Shown: one piece after another, positions 1 to 6,544 of the stretch
How positions within the stretch are numbered: the first letter of the stretch is position 1
Layout: every line of letters starts with the position of its first letter
NCBI GenBank assembly: GCA_019911785.1
Contig: JAIOJM010000074.1
Location: 1-11,579, forward strand
Direction of reading: 5' to 3'
Length of the DNA stretch: 11,579 bases
Source of the DNA: Sulfuricella sp.
Lineage (GTDB): Bacteria > Pseudomonadota > Gammaproteobacteria > Burkholderiales > Sulfuricellaceae
Made by a program: the position numbers and the translations under genes
Notes under the pieces: generated by a model
What the model saw: the letters and a program-made list of their open reading frames with translations, nothing else
Told to the model about the DNA's origin: nothing
Database searches by the model: none

Positions 1-1
1 C

Positions 2-325
2 GACCACTACGAAGAATTCCGCGACCCGATGGAAGCCGCGCGCGGCGCCGACCTGGTCACCACCGACGTGTGGACCAGCATGGGCTTCGAGGCCGAGAAC
101 GAAGAACGCAAGCGCGATTTCGAAGACTGGCAGGTGGATGCCGACATGATGCGCCTGGCCAAGCCCGACGCCCTGTTCATGCACTGCCTGCCCGCCCACC
201 GCGGCGAGGAAGTCGCAGCCGAAGTGATCGACGGCCCGCAGAGCGTGGTGTGGGACGAGGCGGAGAACCGGCTGCACGTGCAGAAGGCGCTGATGGAATA
301 TCTGCTGCTGGGCAAAGTCAATTGA
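2..325 (+). CDS. argF: Ornithine carbamoyltransferase, C-terminal part (5' end outside window)
   Basis: The product transfers the carbamoyl group from carbamoyl phosphate to ornithine, giving citrulline in cytoplasmic arginine synthesis. Only the last 107 codons are present; the frame is open from base 2, so the gene starts upstream of the window. The family's ornithine-loop region is visible as TDVWTSMGF. It is followed by the HCLP motif ([12 protein letters not shown]), whose cysteine belongs to the active site, and by the usual C-terminal helix ending in LLLGKVN. The stop TGA is at 323-325 and its last base starts the left arm of a long hairpin. The next gene is argG, which uses the citrulline made here, so the pair forms consecutive pathway steps on one strand. 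The assignment is secure from the motifs. Aspartate carbamoyltransferase is less likely because the SMG loop is ornithine-type. Confidence 0.95.
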   Translation, partial: DHYEEFRDPMEAARGADLVTTDVWTSMGFEAENEERKRDFEDWQVDADMMRLAKPDALFMHCLPAHRGEEVAAEVIDGPQSVVWDEAENRLHVQKALMEYLLLGKVN

Positions 326-389
326 GTGAGGGGTGAAGAGTGAGGAGCAAAACCCTCCTCTCCTCACTCCTCACTCCTCACTCCTCACT
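325..389. repeat. Long hairpin with heptamer-repeat arms between argF and argG
   Basis: The left arm (325-347) and right arm (367-389) pair over 23 positions with only two imperfections, one of them a G-T pair; the loop is about 19 bases. The right side is a tandem array of the heptamer TCCTCAC, and the left arm is a degenerate array of GAGTGAG, so the stem can slip by 7 bases. There is no T-run after it, so it is not a standard intrinsic terminator. It begins inside the argF stop codon and ends just before the argG ribosome binding site. Similar structures lie at 1623-1702 and 2562-2630. Confidence 0.85.
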
Positions 390-399
390 GGAGTTTCAA

Positions 400-1623
400 A
401 TGAGCAACGTCAACAAAGTCGTCCTCGCCTATTCCGGCGGGCTGGACACCTCGGTCATCCTGAAGTGGCTGCAGGACACCTATCAGTGCGAAGTCGTCAC
501 CTTCACCGCCGACATCGGCCAGGGAGAGGAGCTCGAACCGGCGCGCAACAAGGCGCTGCAATTCGGCATCAAGCCGGAACAGATCTACATCGACGACCTA
601 CGCGAGGAATTCGTCCGCGACTTCGTCTTCCCGATGTTCCGCGCCAACACCGTCTACGAGGGCGAATACCTGCTCGGTACCTCGATCGCCCGTCCGCTGA
701 TCGCCAAGCGGCTGATCGAGATCGCCAGGGAAACCGGCGCGGTCGCGATCTCGCACGGCGCCACCGGCAAGGGCAATGACCAGGTGCGCTTCGAACTCGG
801 TGCCTATGCCCTCAACCCGGAAATCAAGATCATCGCGCCTTGGCGCGAGTGGGACCTGCTCTCGCGCGAGAAGCTGCTGGCTTATGCCGAGAAGCACGGC
901 ATCCCGGTGGAAATGAAGCACAAGGCTGGCGGTTCCCCCTACTCGATGGACGCCAACCTGCTGCACATCAGCTACGAAGGCCGCCACCTGGAAAACCCCG
1001 CCGCCGAGGCCGAGGAAGACATGTGGCGCTGGACGGTGTCGCCCGAAAAGGCGCCCGACCAGGCCGAGTACCTCGACATCGAATACGTGGGCGGCGACCC
1101 GGTGGCGCTCAACGGCAACAAGCTTTCCGCCGCTGAAATGCTCGCCGAACTCAACCGCCTCGGCGGCAAGCACGGCATCGGCCGCCTCGACCTGGTGGAA
1201 AACCGTTACGTCGGCATGAAATCGCGCGGCTGCTACGAGACGCCCGGCGGCACCATCATGCTCAAGGCCCACCGCGCCATCGAATCCATCACCCTGGACC
1301 GCGAAGTGGCGCACCTCAAGGACGACCTGATGCCGCGCTACGCCAGCATGATCTACAACGGCTACTGGTGGGCGCCCGAGCGCCGCGCCCTGCAGGTGCT
1401 GATCGACGACACCCAGCGGCACGTCAACGGCTGGGTGCGGGTAAAACTCTACAAGGGCAACGTCATCGTGGTCGGACGCGATTCCAGGACTGACTCGCTG
1501 TTCGACCCCACCATCGCCACCTTCGAGGACGATGCCGGCGCCTATAATCAAGCGGATGCGGGCGGCTTCATCAAGCTCAACGCGCTGCGGCTGCGCATTG
1601 CGGCCAAGTTGCAAAATCGTTAA
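400..1623 (+). CDS. argG: Argininosuccinate synthase
   Basis: This cytoplasmic enzyme joins citrulline and aspartate with ATP to form argininosuccinate, the step after ArgF. The ATP-binding PP-loop is seen right at the N-terminus as AYSGGLDTS (residues 10-18). Further family blocks include [27 protein letters not shown], and [14 protein letters not shown] in the C-terminal synthetase domain. The ATG at 400 is chosen because it puts the PP-loop at the usual distance from the start and has a TGGAG ribosome binding site a few bases upstream. An in-frame upstream extension to 340 would translate the hairpin repeat and is rejected. The product is 407 residues, normal for the family. No frameshift or missing key residue was seen. 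Its 75-base spacing from argF is filled by the repeat hairpin, so co-transcription is likely but unproven. Confidence 0.97.
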   Translation: MSNVNKVVLAYSGGLDTSVILKWLQDTYQCEVVTFTADIGQGEELEPARNKALQFGIKPEQIYIDDLREEFVRDFVFPMFRANTVYEGEYLLGTSIARPLIAKRLIEIARETGAVAISHGATGKGNDQVRFELGAYALNPEIKIIAPWREWDLLSREKLLAYAEKHGIPVEMKHKAGGSPYSMDANLLHISYEGRHLENPAAEAEEDMWRWTVSPEKAPDQAEYLDIEYVGGDPVALNGNKLSAAEMLAELNRLGGKHGIGRLDLVENRYVGMKSRGCYETPGGTIMLKAHRAIESITLDREVAHLKDDLMPRYASMIYNGYWWAPERRALQVLIDDTQRHVNGWVRVKLYKGNVIVVGRDSRTDSLFDPTIATFEDDAGAYNQADAGGFIKLNALRLRIAAKLQNR

Positions 1624-1702
1624 TTTAACCGCAGAGGCGCAGAGGCGCAGAGACGCAGAGAGAATCGGATTTCCTCTGCTTCTCTGCGCCTCTGCGGTAA
1701 AT
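1623..1702. repeat. Long hairpin with octamer-repeat arms between argG and ppnP
   Basis: The left arm (about 1623-1652) pairs with the right arm (about 1673-1702), with one extra base and a two-base mismatch. The left arm is a tandem array of about four copies of GCAGAGGC and close variants, and the right arm is the complementary array. Its outer ends, ACCGCAGAGG and CCTCTGCGGT, are identical to those of the hairpin at 2562-2630, so the two belong to one repeat family. It starts at the last base of the argG stop and ends a few bases before the ppnP ribosome binding site. No T-run follows. Confidence 0.85.
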
Positions 1703-1718
1703 GAAAGGAAAAAATACC

Positions 1719-2054
1719 ATGACCCAATTCGACAATGTCTCCGTCGTCAAGAAAGCCAACGTCTACTTCGACGGCAAGTGCGTCTCCCACACCGTGCTGT
1801 TTCCGGATAGCAGCAAGAAAACCGTCGGCGTGATTTTCCCGAGCAGCCTCACTTTCAACACTGGCCTGCCGGAGCTGATGGAGATCAATGCCGGCGTGTG
1901 CAAGGTGAAACTGGCGGGCGAGAAGGACTGGAAAACCTACAAGGCGGGCGAGAGCTTCAGCGTGCCGGGCAACACCAGCTTCGACATCGAAACCGTGGAG
2001 ATGCTGGACTACGTCTGCCATTTCATCACCGAGTCCACCTGCTGCGCGGGTTAA
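1719..2054 (+). CDS. ppnP: Pyrimidine/purine nucleoside phosphorylase (PpnP/YaiE family, DUF1255)
   Basis: PpnP is a small cupin-fold enzyme that phosphorolyses many nucleosides to free base and ribose 1-phosphate in salvage. Family marks are the N-terminal [17 protein letters not shown], then [17 protein letters not shown]. The cupin core shows PELMEINAG, the [17 protein letters not shown] stretch and a C-terminal YVCHFI strand. At 111 residues it is slightly longer than the roughly 95-residue enterobacterial form, the extra part lying at the two ends (C-terminal TESTCCAG). The ATG at 1719 has an AAAGGAA ribosome binding site 8 bases upstream. The in-frame ATG at 1701 would remove that site and lies in the right arm of the hairpin, so it is rejected. 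It sits 13 bases before yajQ and is probably co-transcribed with it. Assignment rests on recognised family sequence; substrate range is not readable here. Confidence 0.92.
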   Translation: MTQFDNVSVVKKANVYFDGKCVSHTVLFPDSSKKTVGVIFPSSLTFNTGLPELMEINAGVCKVKLAGEKDWKTYKAGESFSVPGNTSFDIETVEMLDYVCHFITESTCCAG

Positions 2055-2067
2055 AGGGGAGTCAGCC

Positions 2068-2553
2068 ATGCCGACATTCGATATCGTTTCCGAAGTAGAC
2101 AAACAGGAATTGCGCAACGCCGTTGACCAGGCCAACAAGGTTATCGGCGGCCGCTTCGATTTCAAGGGCTCGGATTCGCGCGTCGATCAGGCGGAATATG
2201 TGCTGACGATCTACGCCGACGACAACTTCAAGCTTGAGCAGATCTTCGACATCGTCAACCAGACATTCGGCAAGCGCAACATCGACGTGAGCTGCCTGGA
2301 CAAGGGCAAGGTCGAGAAAATCAGCGGCAACAAGGTCAAGCAGACCGTTACCGTCAAGACCGGCGTGGAAACCGAACTGGCGAAGAAAATCGTCAAGCTG
2401 ATCAAGGATTCCAAGCTCAAGGTCCAGGCCAGCATCCAGGGCGAAGCGGTGCGCGTCACCGGCGCGAAGCGGGATGTGCTTCAGGAAACCATCACGCTGG
2501 TCAAAAAATCCATCACCGACTTTCCGCTCCAGTTCCAGAACTTTAGAGACTAA
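2068..2553 (+). CDS. yajQ: YajQ family cyclic-di-GMP/nucleotide-binding protein
   Basis: YajQ proteins (DUF520) are small cytosolic proteins with two similar alpha/beta domains. They bind nucleotides, and in Xanthomonas a member acts as a cyclic-di-GMP effector. The N-terminus [20 protein letters not shown] and the following [14 protein letters not shown] are hallmark sequences of the family. The C-terminal half repeats the basic pattern, with [20 protein letters not shown] and the terminal [10 protein letters not shown]. At 161 residues the length matches the E. coli protein. The AAAGGGGAG ribosome binding site lies just before the ATG, partly inside the end of ppnP. The gene is intact. Its true ligand in this organism, and whether cyclic-di-GMP signalling is involved, cannot be told from the sequence. 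Confidence 0.95.
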   Translation: MPTFDIVSEVDKQELRNAVDQANKVIGGRFDFKGSDSRVDQAEYVLTIYADDNFKLEQIFDIVNQTFGKRNIDVSCLDKGKVEKISGNKVKQTVTVKTGVETELAKKIVKLIKDSKLKVQASIQGEAVRVTGAKRDVLQETITLVKKSITDFPLQFQNFRD

Positions 2554-2561
2554 AACCTTCC

Positions 2562-2630
2562 ACCGCAGAGGACGCGGAGGACGCTGAGGAAATCTTTTCT
2601 TTACCCTGCGTCCTCCGCGTCCTCTGCGGT
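2562..2630. repeat. Perfect 23-bp-stem hairpin with nonamer-repeat arms between yajQ and the DJ-1 gene
   Basis: The left arm (2562-2584) and right arm (2608-2630) are exact reverse complements over 23 bases, with a 23-base loop. The left arm is three tandem nonamers, CGCAGAGGA, CGCGGAGGA and then CGCTGAGGA running into the loop. The outer ends match those of the hairpin at 1623-1702 exactly for 10 bases. It is followed by TAGTC rather than a clean T-run, so factor-independent termination is not the obvious role. Confidence 0.9.
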
Positions 2631-2652
2631 TAGTCTTTTATGGATTTAAACC

Positions 2653-3207
2653 ATGCCTAAAGTCCTCGTCCCCCTCGCCCAGGGCTGCGAAGAAGTCGAA
2701 GCCGTCACCATTATCGACCTGCTGCGCCGCGCCAAAATTGAGGTTGTCTCCGCCGGGCTCGACGATCAGCCGGTAACCGCCAGCCGCGGCGTCCGCCTGA
2801 TCGCCGACACCACTCTGGATGAAGCGCTGGAGCAGGAATTCGACATGATCGCGCTGCCCGGCGGCATGCCCGGCATGACCCATCTGAAGAACGATCCCCG
2901 CATCATCACCCTGCTGCAAAAAATGGCCAGTGATGGCAAGTACACCTGCGCCATCTGCGCCGCACCCGCCGTGCTGGCCGAAGCCGGCCTGCTGGCGGGC
3001 AAATCCGCGACCAGCTATCCCGGCTTCCTCGACAACCTGCCCGGCGTCACCCACAAGAATGATCCGGTGGTCAGGGACGGCAAGGTCATCACCTCGCGCG
3101 GGCCAGGCACGGCGATGGATTTCACCCTGGAACTGATCGAGGTTCTGGCCGGGAAGGCCCAGCGGGACGAAGTCGAAGCCGGTTTGCAGCGGCCGGGAAA
3201 ATTCTGA
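2653..3207 (+). CDS. yajL: DJ-1/PfpI family protein (YajL-like)
   Basis: DJ-1/YajL proteins are small cytosolic alpha/beta proteins linked to oxidative stress, with a reactive cysteine on a nucleophile elbow. Chaperone, glyoxalase and deglycase activities have been proposed, some disputed. Here the elbow is CAICAAP with Cys102 as the likely reactive residue, and Glu16 in the N-terminal GCEEVEAVT block is near the position of the conserved partner glutamate. LPGGMPG (68-74) and the SRGPGTAMDF block near the C-terminus are also typical. Length is 184 residues, within the family range. The ATG at 2653 has only a weak GGA upstream. An ATG at 2640 is out of frame and ends nowhere useful. The gap before it is filled by the perfect repeat hairpin, so it may be transcribed separately from yajQ. 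The symbol is based on sequence resemblance and is less certain than the family. Confidence 0.88.
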   Translation: MPKVLVPLAQGCEEVEAVTIIDLLRRAKIEVVSAGLDDQPVTASRGVRLIADTTLDEALEQEFDMIALPGGMPGMTHLKNDPRIITLLQKMASDGKYTCAICAAPAVLAEAGLLAGKSATSYPGFLDNLPGVTHKNDPVVRDGKVITSRGPGTAMDFTLELIEVLAGKAQRDEVEAGLQRPGKF

Positions 3208-3248
3208 CGCTGCAACCGTCTCATGCTGGCTCCAGAGGCCGAATCATG

Positions 3249-3274
3249 TATACTTGACTAAATTACACAACTAT
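3249..3274 (+). promoter_or_regulatory. IscR-like palindrome overlapping a TATACT -10 box upstream of the ferredoxin-oxidoreductase gene
   Basis: A 25-base imperfect palindrome spans 3250-3274, reading ATACTTGACTAAATTA followed by CACAACTAT. Eighteen of 25 positions, counting both arms, agree with its reverse complement. The left half strongly resembles the type 1 binding site of IscR (ATA-x-TTGACTA...), the Rrf2-family iron-sulfur sensor that controls Fe-S genes. A good -10 hexamer TATACT (3249-3254) overlaps its left end; no good -35 is seen. The gene starts at 3288, only 13 bases past the palindrome, and encodes a [2Fe-2S] protein, which fits this kind of control. The match is from memory of the motif, so it is a candidate only. 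Confidence 0.45.
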
Positions 3275-3287
3275 TCAGCGGTGCCCC

Positions 3288-4325
3288 ATGAGTTTCAAAA
3301 TCCGCCTCCTGCCCAGCGGCAAAGAGTTCACCGCCGAGAAAAACGAAACCGTGCTTGAAGCCGCGCTCCGCTCCGGCATCGCGCTCAACTACAGTTGCAA
3401 CAATGGCAGCTGCGGCGGCTGCGGCGGCAGGATAAAGTCCGGCCAGGTGCGCGAAACCCGGCAACACGATTTCCACTTCTCCGACACGCAGAAGGACCAG
3501 GGCCATGTGCTGCTGTGCGTCACCGCCGCGCAATCCGAACTGGAAATAGAGGTCAAGGAGGCGGGCGGCATCGAAGATATCCCGCTCCAGCGGATTCCCA
3601 CCAAAATTGAGCTGATGGAGCGCGTTCAGGACGACACCATGATCCTGCACCTGCGCACGCCGCGCACGCAGACGCTGCGCTTTCTCGCCGGGCAGCACCT
3701 CAGCCTCGCCATCGCCGGCATGCCGCCACGCAACAAGTCGCTGGCCAGCTGTCCTTGCAACGCCATGCACCTGCAATTCCATATCCGCCGGGTGCTGGGC
3801 GATCCATTCTCGGAATACGTTTTCACCCAGCTGAAAACCTCTCAAACGGTGACGGTCGAAGGTCCATGGGGCAACTTCTCCCTGGATGAAAGCTCAAAGC
3901 GGCCCATCATCTTCGTCGCCTACGAAACCGGCTTCGCACCGATCAAAAGCATTATCGAGCACGCCATCGCCCTGGAGCTTGAGCAGCCGCTGCACCTCTA
4001 CTGGATGGCGCACCGGCCCGGCAACCATTATCTGAATAACCTGTGCCGCTCCTGGCTCGACGCCCTGGACAACTTCAGTTACACGGCGCTGACGGGGAAT
4101 GATTTATCCGGTGTATCCAGCTGGGAGGCGTCCGCCGACCCGGCGGTGGGCCAGCGCGACATGGAAGCTGCGGGTGCAGCGATCGTCGCCGATCATCCCG
4201 ATATTGCCGGCTTCGACGTTTATCTCACTGCGCCGGAATCCGGCATGAATGGAATTGTTGAGCTGCTACAGCGGCACGGCCTGCCGAAAGGGCAGTTGCA
4301 CCTGGACGTCATGAAGCGGTTCTAG
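3288..4325 (+). CDS. [2Fe-2S] ferredoxin / flavin oxidoreductase fusion with altered cofactor motifs
   Basis: This 345-residue protein has an N-terminal plant-type ferredoxin domain (about 1-95) with all four cluster cysteines: Cys37, Cys42, Cys45 and Cys77, in the pattern C-x4-C-x2-C-x31-C. A ferredoxin-NADP-reductase-like module follows (about 100-345). The layout is that of CDP-6-deoxyglucoseen reductase and oxygenase-reductase proteins, which pass electrons from NAD(P)H through flavin to the cluster. Here, however, the usual FAD motif RxYS is RNKS (148-151). The glycine-rich NAD motif reads YETGFAP (212-218), and the terminal CGPP-type motif reads LTAPES (313-318). These changes suggest weakened or different flavin or nucleotide binding. 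ATG at 3288 is preceded by no strong ribosome binding site but fits the domain start exactly. The 80-base upstream gap holds an IscR-like palindrome. It ends 17 bases from a convergent gene. Partner unknown. Confidence 0.8.
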   Translation: MSFKIRLLPSGKEFTAEKNETVLEAALRSGIALNYSCNNGSCGGCGGRIKSGQVRETRQHDFHFSDTQKDQGHVLLCVTAAQSELEIEVKEAGGIEDIPLQRIPTKIELMERVQDDTMILHLRTPRTQTLRFLAGQHLSLAIAGMPPRNKSLASCPCNAMHLQFHIRRVLGDPFSEYVFTQLKTSQTVTVEGPWGNFSLDESSKRPIIFVAYETGFAPIKSIIEHAIALELEQPLHLYWMAHRPGNHYLNNLCRSWLDALDNFSYTALTGNDLSGVSSWEASADPAVGQRDMEAAGAAIVADHPDIAGFDVYLTAPESGMNGIVELLQRHGLPKGQLHLDVMKRF

Positions 4326-4342
4326 CGCGTGAATAATTCCGG

Positions 4343-5050
4343 CTAGCGCACCAGCCCTTCTATCCACTTTGTATAGGGTTTCTGCGCAGCGGCATTCAAG
4401 CTCTTCACGCGCTCCGCCAGGTTTTCCAGGATCTCCGCCGGTTGCTGCACTACCGGGCTGGCGCTGGCGGAGGCAATTTCTTCCTCGCCCAGCTCACACC
4501 ATTCCCGCACCATCTCTTCGGTCATTTCGATATGGCATTGCATGCCCAGATGCTTGCCCAGGGCGAACGCCTGATTTGCACAGTGCGTGTTGCCCAGGAT
4601 GCCGGTAGCGCCGGGCGGAATCGTGAAGGTCTCGCCATGCCAGTGGAAGGCGTCGAATTTTTTCACCTCTCCGAACCAGGCCCTGGCCGTGGCATTGTCC
4701 GCCACCATCACCTCGCCCCAGCCGATTTCCTTGACCGGATTCCTGCCGACAACCCCGCCCAGGGCCTTGGCCATCAACTGTCCGCCGAGGCAGTGGCCGA
4801 GCACGGGAATGTCGGCCTGCGCCGCCTGCCGGATCAGTTCCAGGGAATGGGGTATCCACGGCAAGTCGTCGTTCACGCTCATCGGTCCGCCCATGAACAC
4901 CAGGCCGCTGAACTGTCTGGCGTCTGTCGGCAGCGCGTCACCGGCATCGATCCTGAACAGCTGCCAGGGTATGCCGTGACTATCGAGAAATGTGGCAAAA
5001 TAGCCTGGCCCCTCGCTGGGCGCATGACGAAAAATCGCAACCGGTTTCAT
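4343..5050 (-). CDS. Class I glutamine amidotransferase domain protein (GMP synthase-like)
   Basis: This 235-residue protein is a stand-alone class I (triad) glutaminase domain, the family often labelled GMP synthase-glutamine amidotransferase domain. Such domains release ammonia from glutamine or act on glutamyl substrates. The triad is visible: Cys87 in the elbow LGHCLGGQ, and His173 and Glu175 in QCHIEMT. The oxyanion-type MGGPMSVND loop (53-61) and FHWHGETF (136-142) are also typical. There is no synthetase domain, so it is not guaA itself. The chosen start is the ATG at 5050 (MKPVAIFRH), where relatives begin. Upstream in-frame starts at 5059 and 5089 exist, the latter overlapping the divergent neighbour. 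None has a clear ribosome binding site. The start is only 26 bases from the divergent protease gene. The substrate is unknown. Confidence 0.85.
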   Translation of the reverse strand: MKPVAIFRHAPSEGPGYFATFLDSHGIPWQLFRIDAGDALPTDARQFSGLVFMGGPMSVNDDLPWIPHSLELIRQAAQADIPVLGHCLGGQLMAKALGGVVGRNPVKEIGWGEVMVADNATARAWFGEVKKFDAFHWHGETFTIPPGATGILGNTHCANQAFALGKHLGMQCHIEMTEEMVREWCELGEEEIASASASPVVQQPAEILENLAERVKSLNAAAQKPYTKWIEGLVR

Positions 5051-5076
5051 GATCTGCATGATCTGGAGGAGTCCTG

Positions 5077-5733
5077 ATGAGTTTAACATTGCGCCATTCT
5101 AACCTGCTCGGGCTGGCTATTCTACTATCCACCGCAAGCAGCGCCCCTGCCACCGAAGTCAACGTGGTCGGCCTGTTCAGCGGCAAGGCCATGGTCAGCA
5201 TCAATGGCGGCAAGCACCGCGTAATAGCCGCTGGCGAGACCTCGCCGGAAGGCGTCAAACTGATCACCGCCGACTCCTCGACCGCAGTGCTGGAGATCGA
5301 CGGCAAGCGCCAGAATTTGGGCATGGGCAAGAGCGCCACCATCCCGTCCGCCGATGGCGGCGGCAACCAGAGCGCAGTCCTGGCCGCCGATATCCAGGGC
5401 CATTTCGTCACCACCGGCAGCATCAACGGCACCAGCGCGCGCATGATGGTGGATACCGGGGCGACCATGGTATCGATGGGCAAAGATGAAGCGAGGCGGC
5501 TCGGAATTTCCTATCTCAACGGCGAACACGGCATGGTTTCCACCGCAAACGGCGTGGTCCCGGCCTACCGCGTCACCCTCAACACGGTGAGGGTGGGCAA
5601 TCTCGTGCTGAACCAGGTCGACGGTCTGGTGCAGGAAGCCAGCATGCCCTACGTCCTGCTCGGCATGAGCTTCCTGAAAAGGCTGGAAATCAAGCAGGAC
5701 GGGACTAACATGATGCTGCTGAAGAAATACTAG
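5077..5733 (+). CDS. Exported retropepsin-like aspartic protease (clan AA, TIGR02281-like)
   Basis: The 218-residue product starts with a signal peptide: RH near the start, a hydrophobic stretch LLGLAILLSTA (10-20), and a probable cut after APA near residue 25. It is therefore expected in the periplasm or membrane-facing space. A beta-rich region (about 28-90) precedes the protease-like domain (about 100-218). The catalytic motif is MVDTGAT with Asp126-Thr127-Gly128. This is followed by the flap-region pattern TANGVVPAYRVTLNTVRVGN and by YVLLGMSFLKRLE, the usual second conserved block of single-domain retroviral-type proteases. Such enzymes act as dimers. The start ATG has a strong GGAGGAG ribosome binding site. 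Natural substrates in bacteria of this family are mostly unknown. It is divergent from the amidotransferase gene and shows no evident terminator downstream. Confidence 0.85.
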   Translation: MSLTLRHSNLLGLAILLSTASSAPATEVNVVGLFSGKAMVSINGGKHRVIAAGETSPEGVKLITADSSTAVLEIDGKRQNLGMGKSATIPSADGGGNQSAVLAADIQGHFVTTGSINGTSARMMVDTGATMVSMGKDEARRLGISYLNGEHGMVSTANGVVPAYRVTLNTVRVGNLVLNQVDGLVQEASMPYVLLGMSFLKRLEIKQDGTNMMLLKKY

Positions 5734-5757
5734 GCTGCTGGATTTGTCCACCCAAAA

Positions 5758-5781
5758 TGTATACACTTAGACGTGCATACA
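5758..5781. promoter_or_regulatory. Probable VapBC operator (24-bp inverted repeat)
   Basis: Arms TGTATACAC (5758-5766) and GTGCATACA (5773-5781) are inverted repeats matching at 8 of 9 positions around a 6-base spacer. The repeat ends just before the vapB ribosome binding site (AGGAG, about 5786-5790), 16 bases from the vapB ATG. VapB antitoxins with an AbrB-type DNA-binding domain bind such palindromes to repress their own operon, more tightly when complexed with VapC. No convincing -35/-10 pair could be fixed, but the repeat likely overlaps the promoter. Confidence 0.7.
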
Positions 5782-5797
5782 TAACAGGAGCGCGATC

Positions 5798-6028
5798 ATG
5801 AAAACAGCCAAAGTATTCAAGCAGGGCAACAGCCAGGCCGTGCGGCTGCCCAAGGAGTTCCGCTTTCAGGACGATGAAATCTTCATCCGCAAGCAGGGCG
5901 ATACCGTCCTGCTGATTCCCAAAAAAGCAGCGCGCTGGCAACATCTGAAGAACTGCATCGGTAAATTCAAGGGCGATTTCGAGCGTGCCCCGCAAACTGC
6001 GTTCGAGGAAAGGGACTGGCCGCAGTGA
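5798..6028 (+). CDS. vapB: VapB-type antitoxin (AbrB/SpoVT fold)
   Basis: The 76-residue antitoxin should neutralise the VapC ribonuclease encoded next to it and repress the operon. The N-terminal half [20 protein letters not shown] is the swapped-hairpin AbrB-like DNA-binding domain. The [12 protein letters not shown] motif (10-21) is the classic VapB/MazE-type signature. The C-terminal tail (about 45-76, ending FEERDWPQ) is polar and probably disordered until it docks in the toxin's active-site groove. The ATG at 5798 has an AGGAG ribosome binding site and the gene follows the inverted-repeat operator directly. Its stop TGA overlaps the vapC start by four bases (GTGA), giving tight translational coupling. 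Both genes look intact. Confidence 0.92.
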   Translation: MKTAKVFKQGNSQAVRLPKEFRFQDDEIFIRKQGDTVLLIPKKAARWQHLKNCIGKFKGDFERAPQTAFEERDWPQ

Positions 6029-6444
6029 ACTACATGCTGGATACCAACACCTGCATTTACCTCATGACCGACCGCCACCCCGAGCGCCAGTCGCGCATCC
6101 TTGCCCGGCTGGACGCACTCGCGCCTGACGATAACCTTGTTCTTTCCAGCATCGTGACATTTGAACTCAGCTACGGCGCGCAAAAAGGGCGCTGGCGCAA
6201 AGCCAACCTCGCCCTGCTCGAAGAATTCCTGCTCGACTTCATCATCGAACCCTTCGATGAAAAAGCCGCCCATACCGGTGGAACGATCCGCACGGAACTG
6301 GAGAAGAACGGCCGCCCCATCGGCCCCATGGACACCCTCATCGCCGCCCACGCCGTCAGCCTCGGCATACCTTTGGTCACGCACAACCTTGGGGAATTTT
6401 CCAGAGTGCCTGGACTGAAGGTGGAAAACTGGGCGGGAGAGTAA
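6025..6444 (+). CDS. vapC: VapC-type PIN-domain ribonuclease toxin
   Basis: The 139-residue PIN-domain protein is expected to be a Mg-dependent endoribonuclease (VapC toxins cut tRNA or rRNA) held inactive by VapB. The acidic active-site set is complete: Asp6 in MLDTNTC, Glu47 in VTFELSYG, and Asp103 in [11 protein letters not shown]. The fourth position falls at THNLGEF (Asn121/Glu124). The start is GTG at 6025 within the GTGA overlap with vapB; the ATG at 6034 would cut into the first strand just before Asp6. The sequence resembles the VapC/FitB-like type that reads [11 protein letters not shown]. Its stop lies in the loop of a small GC hairpin (6431-6450), and a - strand group II intron begins 12 bases further on. 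The toxin frame is undisturbed, so the module is probably active. The target RNA cannot be inferred. Confidence 0.92.
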   Translation: MNYMLDTNTCIYLMTDRHPERQSRILARLDALAPDDNLVLSSIVTFELSYGAQKGRWRKANLALLEEFLLDFIIEPFDEKAAHTGGTIRTELEKNGRPIGPMDTLIAAHAVSLGIPLVTHNLGEFSRVPGLKVENWAGE

Positions 6445-6450
6445 CCGCCC
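6431..6450. repeat. GC hairpin enclosing the vapC stop codon
   Basis: GGGCGG (6431-6436) and CCGCCC (6445-6450) are perfect inverted repeats around an 8-base loop that contains the vapC TAA stop. There is no T-run, and 6 bases later the group II intron 3' end starts. It may be the remains of the vapBC terminator region, with the intron lying between it and the downstream sequence. Confidence 0.55.
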
Positions 6451-6456
6451 CTCCCA

Positions 6457-6527
6457 ATAGGGGTAGGAAACGGCGATCGCCGTCCCCTCCCTCCGAACCC
6501 GGTGTGCGGTTTTCCCGCGACGGGCTC
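6457..6527 (-). ncRNA. Group II intron domains V and VI
   Basis: Domain V is at 6527-6495 on the - strand: outer stem GAGCCCG with CGGGTTC, the catalytic AGC triad at its second to fourth bases, a GAAA-type loop in GCGGGAAAACCGC, and the usual bulge on the 3' side. Domain VI follows (6494-6457). It contains the palindromic tip ACGGCGATCGCCGT and the sequence CCTACCCC, whose A (complement of 6464) is the likely branch-point adenosine. That A lies 7 bases before the proposed end TAT, a normal distance. The structure looks intact, so the ribozyme may still splice. Confidence 0.85.
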
Positions 6528-6544
6528 TCCAGTCAGTTGTTTCC

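Noticed and set aside
325..389. Tandem TCCTCAC repeats as a CRISPR array or coding repeat
   Set aside because: Units are 7 bases with no spacers, and the in-frame extension of argG through them removes its ribosome binding site.
598..1614. Long open frame (338 codons) on the - strand across argG
   Set aside because: Shadow of argG in GC-rich DNA: Val/Gly/His-rich product with no known motif, while the + strand has full family motifs.
2562..2640. Hairpin after yajQ as an intrinsic terminator
   Set aside because: The stem is very long and is followed by TAGTC rather than a T-run directly after the stem; its ends match another repeat copy, so a repeat element explains it better.
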